From: Pseudopyrenochaeta lycopersici
Taxonomy: Eukaryota; Ascomycota; Dothideomycetes; Pleosporales; Pseudopyrenochaetaceae
NCBI GenBank assembly: GCA_003313425.1
Contig: NHZP01000009.1
Coordinates: 1,330,831-1,394,830, forward strand
Reading direction: 5' to 3'
DNA length: 64,000 nt
The position numbers were made by a program, and so were the translations under genes. Position 1 is the first letter of the stretch; each line of letters starts with the position of its first letter. This document shows positions 20,780-31,974 of this stretch, piece after piece. The notes below the pieces were generated by a model. That model worked only from the letters and a program-made list of their open reading frames with translations, searched no databases and was not told the DNA's origin.

Positions 20780-23700
20780 GTTTGTTTGCTTCTTCTTTTT
20801 CCTTTCCTCCCTTTCCTAATATTCTCTAATTTTTTCTTAACAGTTTCTTAGATTTTCTAGTGGTTCCCACGTACTCTCTACGCTTAGGTACTCTTTCTAC
20901 TTAACTAGGTAGCTGAAGCTTAGTTCTAGGTCGTTAACTCTCCTATTCTGTTAGTACCCCTAGATTTTCTTAACTTCAAACTTATTTTCTTCTTTAGGTT
21001 CGTACTAGAATATTTTCTGTAATAGTGTAGCAGGGTTAGCTGGTTCCAACTTAGAGATATAGAAGCGGGGGTAAATCTTTATATCTAGTAGTAGCTCGAG
21101 TGTATAGTTTACAGGTCTGTTTCGTTCTTTAACTAAAAATAGTCTAACTTTAACATAATTAAGTCCCTTGCTTAGTTGCTTGTTGCGTAGATTTTTCGTG
21201 AGCAAGTATGCTTTATCCCCCTTCTTTAGCTGAGGTGCTATTTTTCTTTTCTTATTTTAGTAAGAGATACTGTTATATTGTGCTTTCTTAAGGTTCTCTT
21301 AGAGTTGTTTATATATTTTCTTTATTTCTTTAGCTGTTTTTATAGCTACTTCAGTTTTTCTACTAAGATATAACTTTATAAAGAGATTAGGGTGTTTCCC
21401 GTGATTAGCAAAGAACAGTGTCTTTCTAGTTAATTCTAACAATTTATTATTATAGGCTAGTTGTGCCATTAGTAATAGTAAAACCTAATTATTTTGTTGT
21501 TAATTACTGTAAATTCTTAGGTAAGTTTTCATTATTCTGTTTATTCTTTCTGTTTATCTGTCTGTTTATAGGTGATAGGCTGTTAACAATTTTCTTTTTA
21601 TTCCTATCGCGGCTATTAATGTGGACCAGAAGTTGGATGTGAAGAGCTTGTCTCTGTTACTAATAATAGACTTAGGTATACTGTGATATCGTATTAATCT
21701 ATCTAGGACAACAAACGCTAGTTATTCTGTGTTATAGTCGTTTCTAAAAGGTATTATCTCTGCTGCTTTCGTAAATCTGTAGACTATATTAAAGATAGCG
21801 TTATACTTAATTCCTGTCGCGGGATCTTTAGATAGTAGTAACCCTGTTATAAAGTCTATAGAAATGTCTGCCTAAGGTTCGTTAGGTAGCTCTATAGCTT
21901 GCATTTCTCTGTAGGGTGCGTAGGTACTGTGTTTATTCTTATAACAGTCCGCGTATTTTTTAATGAACTATTCAACCTTAGCCTTTATATCTTTGAAGCT
22001 GTAGTGTCGTTGTATAAGTTCTATTGTTCTCTTAATTCCTAGGTAACTATGTACTAGGTTATCGTAGTGTTGTCAGATAATTACCTCTTATAATTCTTTA
22101 GGTACTTTAGACGTAATTATTATAGTGTTATTTAATAACTTATTAGGTCCTAGGCTTCTATCCTAGTTTACTTAAAGGATAGCATTGCTAACTATTGCTT
22201 TTATTCCTGCAATGTCTGGTCTGCGGCTGAGAGCATCGGCTCTGCTGTTATCCTTTCCTAGCGTGTACACGATCCTGAACTTGTATTATCCTAGCATTTT
22301 AGCCTATCTAACCTGTCTACGGTTTAAGGTCTTAGTAGTAGTAAAATAAACTAAGTTCTTGTAATCCGTAAATATTGTAAGATCTAAGTAACTCTCTGCG
22401 TAGATTTACTAGTAGTTAAGGGCGTCGACGACTGCTATAAGCTCTTTGTTATGCACGTTGTAGCGTTCTTCAGCGTCTATGAATTTTCTTAAGTAGTACG
22501 CGATTAGGTACTATTTCCTATTTTGTTCTTATTTTACTGTTGCACCTAGTGCAAGATCTAAGGTATCTGTTTTAAACTATAAGGGTTCTCCTGTTTAGAA
22601 TGTAATTAACACTAGAGGTGTAATATAGGCTTCCTTAAGTATCTGAAATGCTTTTCTTTATTCGTTTCCCTATTCTTATTTAGTATCTTTTCTTATAAGT
22701 TTAGTAAGTAGGATAGATTTTTTAGAGAAGTCTTTAATAAACTGTTAGTTAAAGTTAACAAATCCTATAAATAACTATATATCTTTAACTATTTTAGGTT
22801 TAGGCTATTCTTTTACTACTCTTATTTTTTCTTCGCTTATCTTTACTCTATGTGCACCTACTATGTATCCTAAGAATTTAACTTCCTCCTTGTAGAACTT
22901 ACATTTCTTAGGTTTAAGCAGTAAACTAAATCTTCCTAAGCAGGCAAGAACTGTTTTAACGTGCTTAATGTGTTCCTATAGATTATTAGAGTACACGAGA
23001 ATATCATTAAGGTATGCGATAACAAATACATCTAGGTATTCCCTTAATATATTATTAATAAGTGCCTGGCATGTCGCTAGTGCATTAGTAAGACTAAAAG
23101 GTATTACTGTATACTTGTAGTAGCCGTAGCGTGTTCTAAACGCAGTCTTTTATTCTTTACCTTCCTTTATATAAATAAGGTTGTACGCTCCTCTTAAGTC
23201 TAATACTGTAAAGACTTTCGTAAAGGCTAGTTAATCCTGTAGTTCCGCTATGTTTAGTAAAGGGTATTAATTTTTTACTATAATGTTATTAAGTTTCTAG
23301 TAGTTAACGTATAGTCTTAGCTTCCTATTTTTCTTTAGTACGAATAGTATAGGGTATCCTACTAGTGACTGTAATTCTCTAATAAATCTCTTTTTTAAGT
23401 TCGTCTTAATATATTCGCGCAGGGTCTTAAGTTCTTTTTCTAATAGACCGTAAATTAGGCTAAAAGTTAGTTGCTTCCCTTCCTGTAGGATAATCTTATA
23501 ATCCTAGGGTTAATACTTAGGTAATACTTTTATAGTTATCTCTTCCTAAAAGAGTAACTTGTATTCTTTATACTTGTTAGGGATTACTAGAGTTACGCTT
23601 TACTCCTTAACTCTAGCTTGTTAGTCTAAGGGCCTCCTATTAGTACCTGCTGAGTCAGACCCTTATATCTTAAGGCCGTCCTTATTCAAAGTAAGGATCC

Positions 23701-25480
23701 CGATCGTTATCTTCTTATCTACCTGGGCACTCGGCCGCAGCGTAGGCTTACTCGTGGTTGCGTCTGTTCCACAGCACTTAAACGAGAACTTTTTCTTTTT
23801 CTAATCTATGTCTAGACTGTGTTCTCTTAACTATAAGAGTCCTAGTATTACGTCGTGTTGTAATAGTCTAAAGACGTCTAGGTTGATTATTTCTCTATAG
23901 TTCTAGATAATAAGTTGCACGCTCTGTACTTCGTGTGTAATTACGGACTCTAATAGCATTAGTTGTCTATCAGCGACTATTAATAGATATAGTACTAATT
24001 TTAACGATGGGACAAGGCTAGCTTATTCTATCGCTCGCGCAGAAATGTAGCTCTGTTATGCTCCGGAATCTACTAGTGCCTTTATCTAGCTTCCGTTAAG
24101 CTTAATGTTTAGCTTAAGGAGTCCTTATGTGCCTGTTGCGCATAGAGTTCGCAGTTCTTGCCTATTAGTAGGCGTGACCCTAAAAAAGGCTCCTCCTAAT
24201 ACCTGTTTAGTGTCTTGATGTCTTTATGCTTAAGGTAATCTAAGTTAAGGCACGTTTGCTATTATTACTAATTACATTCTCTATTAAAGACTAACTGTAT
24301 TGCTATAGTAGCCGCAGAGTTATTATTTCCTAGAAAATAGAGGACAGTCCTCTTATCCTATAGGTAGTTGTTACACTTAACTTCAGGACAGTTATACTAT
24401 TAGTATTTGCACTAGTGAAACGAGTGAGGGAAGTATCCTTGTTCTGTTTTACTTAAATAATAAATTGCGCACAGGTCTGTGGTACAAAAGGACTAGTAGA
24501 CGACACTGTGTCGCTTATTGCGTGGATCTATTAGGTAGTCTAGTACTAGTTTCTGTGGTCCTTTGCGCATAGTATGTAGGGTCTAAGCTACCTCAGCGTG
24601 CTTATACATTTCTTAGGCTTCTTCTTCTGTAAGATGCTAGAGAGGGTTAACATTCTCTTTATTATCCTCCTAATATATTTGTTGTTTAAGCTGTATATAA
24701 ATGTCTTACTTCTTACTGTCTGTAAGCACGATTTCGCTGTAGGAGTTAACTCAAAGGTACCTTTATTACACTAGGTTCTTAGTGTTTAGTACATAAAAAG
24801 CGTCTTCCCGTGTTAATAGTAGTATTATTTAGTGTCGTAATATATATTTAGGGGTCTTAACTACTAGGGGTTCTAGTGCCTATATTTGTCCAGCTCGTCA
24901 AAGTTTCTGTAGTGCGTCCCTAACGCTTACAGGTTGCTATGCTTCTTTAGCTTTCTCCGCCTATTCTTATGTTGCCTTCGTATAATATTTAGGGTAACAG
25001 TAATGTTCCCGCAACATGTCTTGCATCACTTATTTAGCTAAAATAATCGTACTTATTCCTTATTTTATAGCTGCTTCCTATTCTTCTAGGGTTAACGCGT
25101 TAATGTATTATACTTTATACATGTGTTGCGCGTATAGTTAGCAGTTAAGTTCTGCGATATCTTTCTCCGCCTCCGTAGGCGTTAATAGCCTCAGAGTTCT
25201 TAGTTAATAACGTTTCTAGAAGTTTTCCTTTTTCTAATCCTTAGTTAAGAGTACTATAGTATTGTTAAGGTCTTCCTTAGCATCTTTATAGACTAGAGAT
25301 AGGGAGCCGCTGCTCTCCTCTTCCTCGTTACTATACTAGGTTCCTAGAATCCCTTTCTTAGTAGATTCTAGGAGAGGTAGCTGTAACATATCCGTGTCTT
25401 AAGCCCTTTCCTCTCAGGTTGCGATAACTTCCTATGTTTTATTGTCGCTGTTTTCTTCTTTTACGGCCAACATATTAATC
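20780..25480 (-). pseudogene. C1 pol polyprotein, RIP-degraded
   Basis: Minus-strand segments in order from right to left: protease with ALVDSGA (about 24060-24085), RT (about 22800-23450) with YLND in place of YxDD near 23000, RNase H (about 22200-22550), integrase (about 21300-22100) with a TDKQTERINR block near 21560, then the open stretch 21005-21205 (LNYVKVRLFLVKERNR...FYISKLEPA) and a chromodomain (about 20830-20990; SFSYLVK.KEYLSVESTWEPLENLRNC). The D-to-N change in the RT active site and about 40 stops show it is dead. Confidence 0.8.
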
Positions 25481-25484
25481 TAGG

Positions 25485-26358
25485 GGGTTACTTTGTTCTT
25501 TTACCTGCAGTCCTTAGCTATATAGCCTTTCTTATTGCAGTTAAAGCAGGTTATTTCTTTTTTCTTCCTGCCCTTACCTAACTTCTCCTTGTTAAGATTA
25601 TCTAGATGCATTGCCTTAGGGCCTCCTGATATGTACTGCCTAGGCACTCCTTATGGCTGCTGCTAATATCGTGGGCGACTATTATTTGGCTTGTTGCGAT
25701 AATCTCTTTAGAGTTTCTTGTCTTCTTTTGTTTGTCCTAGTAGTTGTCTTCTAAGTCGCATGCGGAGCTTGTAGAGTTCTATATCTAGTCGGATAGTTTC
25801 GTTAATTAAGTTGTTTAGCGTGTTAATGCCTATGCTAGAGCGCATTAGCTTAGTCTGAACGTCTGCTTTTAGGCCTTGTTTATACATGGTTTTTAGGGTG
25901 TCGTCATTCTAGTTAGTTTGTCTAGTATACTCTAAAAACTCGTTAGCGTAGTCAGCTGCAGACCAGGTTTGTCGCATGTTCTGAATTTTACGTTCTGCGA
26001 TAGTAGTCTCGTTTGGCAGCCTAAACGCTTGTCGCATACGTGTCTTGAATTCTCCCGTGTCTTCGAACATCTAGATTAGTTCCTTAGGTTTAGTTCCTTT
26101 AGCTAAGTACTTGACTAGGTGAGGCTTTACCTATTTGGCAGCTTCGCCCCTTATATAGCTTGTTATGAGTACTGCTTAGTCGTCGTCGTCTATGGTGGTC
26201 GCGTTAAACTTGAAGAACAGGTCGAACTGGAGTAACCATTCTTCGAGCTTAAATTGATCTCTATAGAAGAGGTCCGGTTTGGCGACAGCGTTACCTGGCC
26301 TGGTGGCATGGTAGGCCGCGTTTTCTATATAAGTGTTACTTATCTTAAGGGTGTTCAA
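25485..26358 (-). pseudogene. C1 gag with zinc knuckle
   Basis: The frame starts right at the LTR edge (LNTLKISNTYIENAA), continues with PDLFYRDQFKLEEWLLQFDLFFKFN (typical of the Gypsy gag capsid start) and the capsid part (IRGEAAK, FRLPNETTIAERKIQNMRQTWSAADYANEFLEYTRQTN), and ends in a knuckle CFNCNKKGYIAKDC at about 25505-25550 whose third ligand His has become Tyr. No ATG is seen at the expected start; the codon at 26358 is TTG. Stops are few (W and Q codons). Confidence 0.75.
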
Positions 26359-26360
26359 AG

Positions 26361-26749
26361 TGTGAAGAATCTTAAGGGCTGTTAGTGAGGATAACTAATA
26401 AGATTGTAAGGTTGGTTCTCCGGGATAGAGTGAGGGACTAGATAGAAGGGGGTTTAATACTAAGACAGTAAGAGGGTGCTTCTGTAAAGAGTACTAAGGG
26501 TTAAGAACAATCAGTATTGCGATTACTATACTGTAGAGTATAATATTGAGTTGAACATAATGAGCTATAAGGGTTCATTGTGGTGATCTATATACATAGA
26601 AGTTATGCATGTTGCTCAGTGTGCTCAGTGTGCTCAGTGCCACTGATCAAACTGATCAACTGAGCACGTCACGTGACTTCGGTTGTTGGTCCAATACCTG
26701 TGAGGTCCAGTTGGGGCCACTGGGGTAGGGTCCCGGCAGGATCGTAACA
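26361..26749 (-). repeat. 5' LTR of C1
   Basis: 389 bp, nearly identical to 19713-20101, differing mostly by C/T transitions. The gag frame follows within 3 bp of its inner edge. Confidence 0.92.
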
Positions 26750-26754
26750 TGTAT

Positions 26755-29185
26755 TTACTAAGCTAAAGAGCGTTACTAGCTACTCGTACGATCTAAATTG
26801 TGTTTAAAACGTAGTTATCTATTCTAATCCTTTACTTATCCTTATCTTATAGAATGCTGTAGTAACGTCTAGCTTAGTGTACTATGTAGCTTGTCTAATT
26901 TAGTTTAACGTCTCACGTATAAGAGGTAGTAGGTAATAGTCCTTCTTAGTTAGGGCGTTAAGAGCTCTGTAGTCTATACAGAATTGTAGTCCTCCTCCTA
27001 GCTTGCGTACGAATAGTACAGGTAAGGCTGCTAGTAAGCTGCTCGCACAGATAAACCCTTTGTCTAGGAGGTCTAATAGCGTCTTCCTTAGTACTAAGAG
27101 TTTATCTCTTAACATTGCATAGAGAGGTCCGTACAGTATCTCTAGCTTCTGTCTATCCTTCTCTTCTAACTCTATTACGTAGTCTTATTATAGGCCTTAC
27201 TATAGTTATAGCTTATTTCCTTTCTTAGGTAGGAACATCTTTAGATAAGGTCGTACGTAAGCTAGCAGGGCGTTACATATTTCCTGCGGTGTTTTCTAAA
27301 TCTTTAGGCGTAGTACTTTCTTAATATCCCTTAGGCTTACAGCAAAGATTTAAGTCTTACTATAGCTTTATCTATAGTATTATATATAGTGTTAGAAAGC
27401 TATAGCTAATACTAGGGTACAGCTAAAGTCTAGGGTAGCGTGTTCTATACTACGTATAGTAACCTTATACACTTTTAAGTATAGAAGTTTCTTCTCTGCG
27501 TTAATAACGCCTTTAATACTCTCTAACTAAGTCTTCCTAAAGATTATATTATATTAGTAAGTAGTTAGGGTAACGTACGCAGCTACGTGCTGCTGTATTC
27601 CTTCTACGTCTAATAAAAATTTAGTAACGTACAACACTATACTCTTTTATTTATTTACTCCTTTAATCTTAATAGGGAGGATCTTAATGCGTAGTAAGTT
27701 TAAGTCTCTTACAAGTTTCTTACTTAATAAACAGTAGGTGTAGTAACTGTTATTAATTATAGTAGTAGCTAGTTATACAGAATTAATAATAACATTTATA
27801 GATATAGGTTTTATAGTTGCTAGCTATAGTAAAAGTAACCTTGTTATTTGTATAGGGTTTTAGACTTATACGGGCTCTAGCACACAACTTTATGCTAGAG
27901 CTACTCTTTTCCCTTGTCCTAGGAGGATAGGGATTCTGTTACTTATTTAGTAGTTGCAGATGCAATCTTTATAGGTTTTACAGGTTTATTAACCTGTCTC
28001 GTACGATAGCCTTCTTAGCTGTTCAATAACTTTGTCGTACACTAGGCTACTTAGTAGTCGTGTAAACTGCACCTTAAACAGGCGCCGTTCTCTTTTCTTT
28101 CTTAGACCTGTTTACGTGTTCCCTAGAATTCTTTTCTAAGTTTTGCACGGAGCTAGTAAGCTCCTATAGAAGTTATCTAGTCTATCTTATTATTGTCTCT
28201 TTAGGTTATTAGTTAGCTCTGTATGTTATACGCTTTACTTATATAGCTCTTACTTATAGTAATTCTCTCTACAGCTCTTAAATTTTCCTAGGTTACCCTA
28301 GTCTGTTGTACGAACTCTTTATACGTTTCTCTAAACAGTAGTTAATAACCTACTTAGGTCTTTAGTAGCTTACTATTTAAGCTACTCTTAAGATAGTTAA
28401 TCTTCTAAATATAGCTTACGTTATCTAACCTAGCTTTAAGGAGCTTAAGGTTAAACGCTTAGACATAAGGGTTAAATTCTGTTCTTCCTTGCTTAGTTGT
28501 ACGGAGGTATTTAAGGGCCTTCTCTCTTACTGTAGGGTCCTTAAAGAAGTTATTAAGGTAGGACTATAGCTTAAGGAGGGATAGCGTTGCTAGCCTATTT
28601 ATAAGGTTTATTACATATAGGCTAAGGGCGTTAAACGCTTAGCCTGTCGTACGAGTAATAACGTAATTCACTCTGCTGTTATCGTCTAGGTAGGCTACAT
28701 AGTCTCCGTACAGCTTTGCTTAGACCTTTATTTTCTATTAAAGATATTACTCGTGCGAGCCTTTCTTAAAGACTTCTATATGTAGTAGTCTTAGTTTCCT
28801 AATCTCTTATACAGGAGAGTCTTGCTGTTCTATTAAAAAGGGGATAGAGACTGTGCGTGCTGTCTGTGCACTACTTAATTTAGCAACTAAGTTCTTTAGC
28901 TCCTAAACCTAGTTTTATAATAACTCGTACAGCTAGCTCTGCTATTAACTAGCTAACTTATTAAGGCTGTCTTATAAGGAGTTAACTGTTACTAATAGAT
29001 CTTCTGCTGAGGGTTGGTTATTGCGTAGTTGTTGGGGGTCGTGCTGATGCAACTGGTGTTGCTGAGGTGCGTACTGGTGCAGCTGGTGTTGCTGCTGTCC
29101 TAAGGCTCCTGTCATCTGTATCTGGTGCTCTTGTTATTATAGCTCGTACGCTTGTTAGTTTAAGGGCCCTTAGTGTCCGTCTATT
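26755..29185 (-). pseudogene. A1 gag and 5' part of pol
   Basis: This continues A1 beyond C1. 26900-27115 keeps the RT block [40 protein letters not shown], equivalent to 61311-61589 in A2. The protease lies at about 27490-27830 and gag at about 28100-29185. gag begins about 30 bp from the 5' LTR with a Gln/His-rich N terminus. RIP stops occur throughout. Confidence 0.75.
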
Positions 29186-29215
29186 ATTTTTTTAGGTTGT
29201 TAATCTTTCTCTTTA

Positions 29216-29465
29216 TGTTATAGGCGAAGAGGCTTAACTAACGAGTGTGCATTTATCCTATACTACAGAAGGAGAAAGATAGAGAAGAGGTTATAGGTAT
29301 CCTTAGAGGATATATATATATGTTCGTACGAGCGAAGAGGAACGCGCTCCTCTAGCTGCTAACTTGTATAAGCTAATAAGAAAAGGGGGCAGAGGAGATT
29401 AAGGAGTTCTTTCCCCGTGCGATAGTAGCGAAGCCTCTCCTGCTTAAAGGGCGCAGCCTATTACA
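29216..29465 (-). repeat. 5' LTR of A1
   Basis: 250 bp, TGTTATAGGCGAAGAGGC...CCTATTACA, followed by the duplication AGGCC. Confidence 0.92.
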
Positions 29466-30087
29466 AGGCCCTTTATATAGGCTATAGCTAATAAGTATAT
29501 AGACTAAGACGTAGTAACTAAGACTTACCTACACTACGCGCAGAGTATTACTAATTAGAAGAAAAATTATAATAACCCTAAATATAAGCGCTATAACTAT
29601 TATATTATAGGTAACTATAGTACTTATACTCTTATAAGTTTATACTCTTATAAGATTTTAATCTATAGCTTACTTTAGGCGCGTTATTATTAATAAATAT
29701 AAGTTCCTTATAAGCTTAATACCCGCTTAAACTACTTATATATCCTTTGTAACTAATATAATATAGTAGTTACTATTACTACTACTCTCTAAACTAATAC
29801 TATAGTTATTATAACTAGCGTTAAGCTTACGCGCTGCTAGCGCTAATTTAATCTAGAGCTTACTAGCTACTACTACTACGCTGCCTATACTAGCACACTT
29901 ATAAGTATTACTACCTAAGTACCTACTACCTTACCTTAGTTTCTAGGGCTAATCTTAGTTAAACAGCGTAGGATTACAGCTACTTTAGAGTAGCTTATAG
30001 CCTACGCGGCCTATATAGTATACTAATATATTACTTATATTTAGAGCGCAGGCTAACATCTCTAAAGGGTACTACCCTAGATAATGC

Positions 30088-30123
30088 TAATAATAATAAT
30101 AATAGTAGTAGTAGTAGTAGTAG
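30088..30123 (+). repeat. (TAA)5(TAG)7 microsatellite
   Basis: A pure trinucleotide array in CpA-depleted DNA. TAA and TAG are exactly what RIP makes of CAA and CAG, so it probably derives from a CAA/CAG (polyGln) repeat. Confidence 0.7.
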
Positions 30124-30453
30124 CGAGAGTAGAGAAGGTAGTAGGGGTAGAGGTTAAGAAGATAAAGAAGAAGAAGAAGAAGAAGAGTAAAAGAATAAAA
30201 GAGGAAAAAGAAGAGAGAATAATAGAGGAGAGGATAATAGAGAAAGTAGCAGAGATAATAGTAGAGAAGAGGAGTAGGCTCCTACCCTACGCTATAGAGG
30301 CACTACAGTATATTATAATATAAGAGGTAGAAGTAGAAGTAGAAGTAGAGGTTAAGGCTATAGTAGAAGTAAAGATTAAAGCCTAAGTTAAGATAAGGCT
30401 AGAGATACTCTAAGCTATAGAAAGTTTAAGAGTTTCTTATTAAGCCTTAGTAA

Positions 30454-30624
30454 GTAATAGTAGTACTTTAAGTATAAGTAATACTAGAGAAGAGATTAAG
30501 TTTAACGTAAGTAATAGTAGTACTTTAAGTATAAGTAATACTAGAGAAGAGATTAAGTTTAACGTAAGTAATAGTAGTACTTTAAGTATAAGTAATACTA
30601 GAGAAGAGATTAAGTTTAACGTAA
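30454..30624 (+). repeat. three perfect 57-bp tandem repeats
   Basis: The unit starts GTAATAGTAGTACTTTAAGT and is present three times with no difference. 57 is a multiple of three, so the reading frame is preserved through the array (19 codons per unit). Identical copies in strongly mutated DNA suggest that the array expanded after RIP. Confidence 0.85.
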
Positions 30625-30931
30625 GTAATAAGAGTAAAGTAGTTTTAGCGGTTTTAAAAGGTTTCTTATACTTTTCATAGATACTTACAAGCCTAAGGCT
30701 ATAATAATAAATTCTACTTTCTTTTTTAAGCTTACTTCTTTTTAGCGCTTTAGTTATATAACTTATACTTTATTTCTCTTCTTTAAACGCGTAGCTCTTC
30801 TTTCTTATTTAAACTCTTAGACTAGTTACCTATATTTTTAAAATTTAATACTAGAGTCTAAGTATTCTAAGTCTTATTATAGCCTTTTTACTTTAGCTAG
30901 TACTATAGTTAGCTCTTCTTTATATACAGTA

Positions 30932-30964
30932 CTAGGACAAAAGTTTGTTCGCGTCGCGCACGTG
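30932..30964 (+). mobile_element. detached end of Tc1/mariner element Tc1-B
   Basis: CTAGGACAAAAGTTTGTTCG starts just after a TA and matches the inverted-repeat end at 41074 (CAGGACAAAAGTTTGTTCGC). It is followed by CGTCGCGCACGTG and then the D LTR. It is the missing end of the transposon whose body lies at 41074-42385, separated by the D insertion and a later inversion. Confidence 0.8.
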
Positions 30965-31359
30965 TGTTAAAGATCTAATCAAGTGGTTACAATATAAAGC
31001 AACTGGTGTTAACTATTTAGTATCTTTAGAGTATTCTATAGATATGCAGGCTAGGTTAAAAGTAGAAGTATTAAATAGTAGGATACTTATAAATTGTCTT
31101 AAGTTAATTATAATGTGCTATAGGGCCACATTGTGCGAGTCTATATACATAATTGTCTTATAGGATTTCTATAAGGCCCCCTCTAGGATTTCTAGGTTTG
31201 TCTCCGTCCTATAGGACATAGTCTGTCTTAGCGTGGGTTTTCTAGGATCACGTAATCCTGGCGTTATTAGTTAGTTCAGAGGCTCGGTCTCTACGTTAGT
31301 CGCCCGTGCCTCCTCCCTTATCCTTATAACCGCCGCCTTCCTACTTCCTGTTTATAACA
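30965..31359 (-). repeat. 3' LTR of D
   Basis: 395 bp, TGTTAAAGATCTAATC...CTGTTTATAACA. The open frame 30945-31163 across its edge is not a gene. Confidence 0.92.
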
Positions 31360-31399
31360 CTATCCCCCCCTCCAGTCCTTATGTCCTTATAACTAACCT

Positions 31400-31966
31400 A
31401 TAGCTTCTTATAGTACTACCTATTATTATTCTGTTAGAGATTGTATAAACGCTATTAGTTAGGTCGCTAGAGTTTCTTACAAATATTACTTAAAAAAGAA
31501 GTTAGAGTGTAGGATATTATTGTTAAAAGAAAAGTATAGAAATTATTATTAAAATAGGGTGTTATTATACGAGCTAGTAGATGTGCTAGTTCTAAACTTT
31601 TCTTATCTAGATAAGGAATTAGCTTAGTTAGACGCGCAGGAAGCTGAGGCTAATAACGCAGAAGAGAAGGCGTTAAATGCCCTTCTCGCTGCTCGCGCGA
31701 AAAAGAATTAACTTTGTAAATAACAGAAGTTGCTATAGCGTTATAAATAATAATAGGTAGATAATTCTAGTTATATCGCAGAAGAGATTAAAGCGTTAGA
31801 GGCAATTAAAGATGTTAACTGTAAGGTTGATGTTCTTAAACAGGGGCTGATGCCTGGCACTTCTACCTTAGACTAGAGCGTTTTTACTCTATCCTAGCTT
31901 AAAGGTAATCCTCTTCCTCTAGGGATTACGTTGTTAGATTAGGTTAGTTATAATTCTAGTATTTAA
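31400..31966 (+). pseudogene. family D antisense gene, coiled-coil protein
   Basis: Opposite to gag-pol and next to the 3' LTR. From about 31480 one frame reads through with stops only at TAA/TAG: a basic N-terminal part, then ELVDVLVLNFSYLDKELA, a helical DAQEAEANNAEEKALNALLAARAKK stretch with heptad-like spacing, then EEIKALEAIKDVNCKVDVLK and a C-terminal PGTSTLD-(Q)-SVFTLS part ending near 31966. Any N-terminal Cys cluster is too mutated to see. The position and coiled coil parallel the C1 and B genes. Function unknown. Confidence 0.55.
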
Positions 31967-31974
31967 GTTCTTTC

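Larger units (their letters stand above)
19713..26749 (-). mobile_element. family C element C1 (complete chromodomain Gypsy)
   Basis: 7037 bp with 389-bp LTRs (19713-20101, 26361-26749) and an exact duplication TGTAT (19708-19712, 26750-26754) inside A1 pol. gag-pol is on the minus strand; an antisense Cys-rich gene lies next to the 3' (left) LTR. It is less mutated than B and D: LTRs retain GTCACGTGAC, and several protein motifs are readable. Minus-strand order: gag, protease, RT, RNase H, integrase, chromodomain. Confidence 0.93.
15696..29465 (-). mobile_element. family A element A1, interrupted by C1
   Basis: A complete family A element with LTRs 15696-15945 and 29216-29465 and an exact duplication AGGCC (15691-15695 and 29466-29470). 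Without the nested C1 (19713-26749 plus one 5-bp duplication) it is 6.73 kb, the same as A2. gag-pol is on the minus strand and the accessory gene on the plus strand. RIP damage is intermediate between A0 and A2. Confidence 0.93.
29471..30929 (+). pseudogene. RIP-degraded coding region with former polyGln tract
   Basis: The target into which A1 inserted continues here. Plus-strand frames carry long stretches whose only interruptions are TAA/TAG. Around 30088-30450 the frame containing the TAA/TAG array, read with TAR as Gln, would give polyGln, then an Arg/Gln/Lys-rich tract. Downstream come three exact 57-bp repeats. No domain recognised. When the 37497-42390 inversion is undone, this region lies directly 3' of the G integrase remnant and opposite to it, which is where A-D keep their antisense gene; that is an inference from position only. 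Confidence 0.4.

Noticed and set aside
30454..30624. CRISPR-like array
   Set aside because: Direct head-to-tail tandem repeats without unique spacers, in a fungal repeat.
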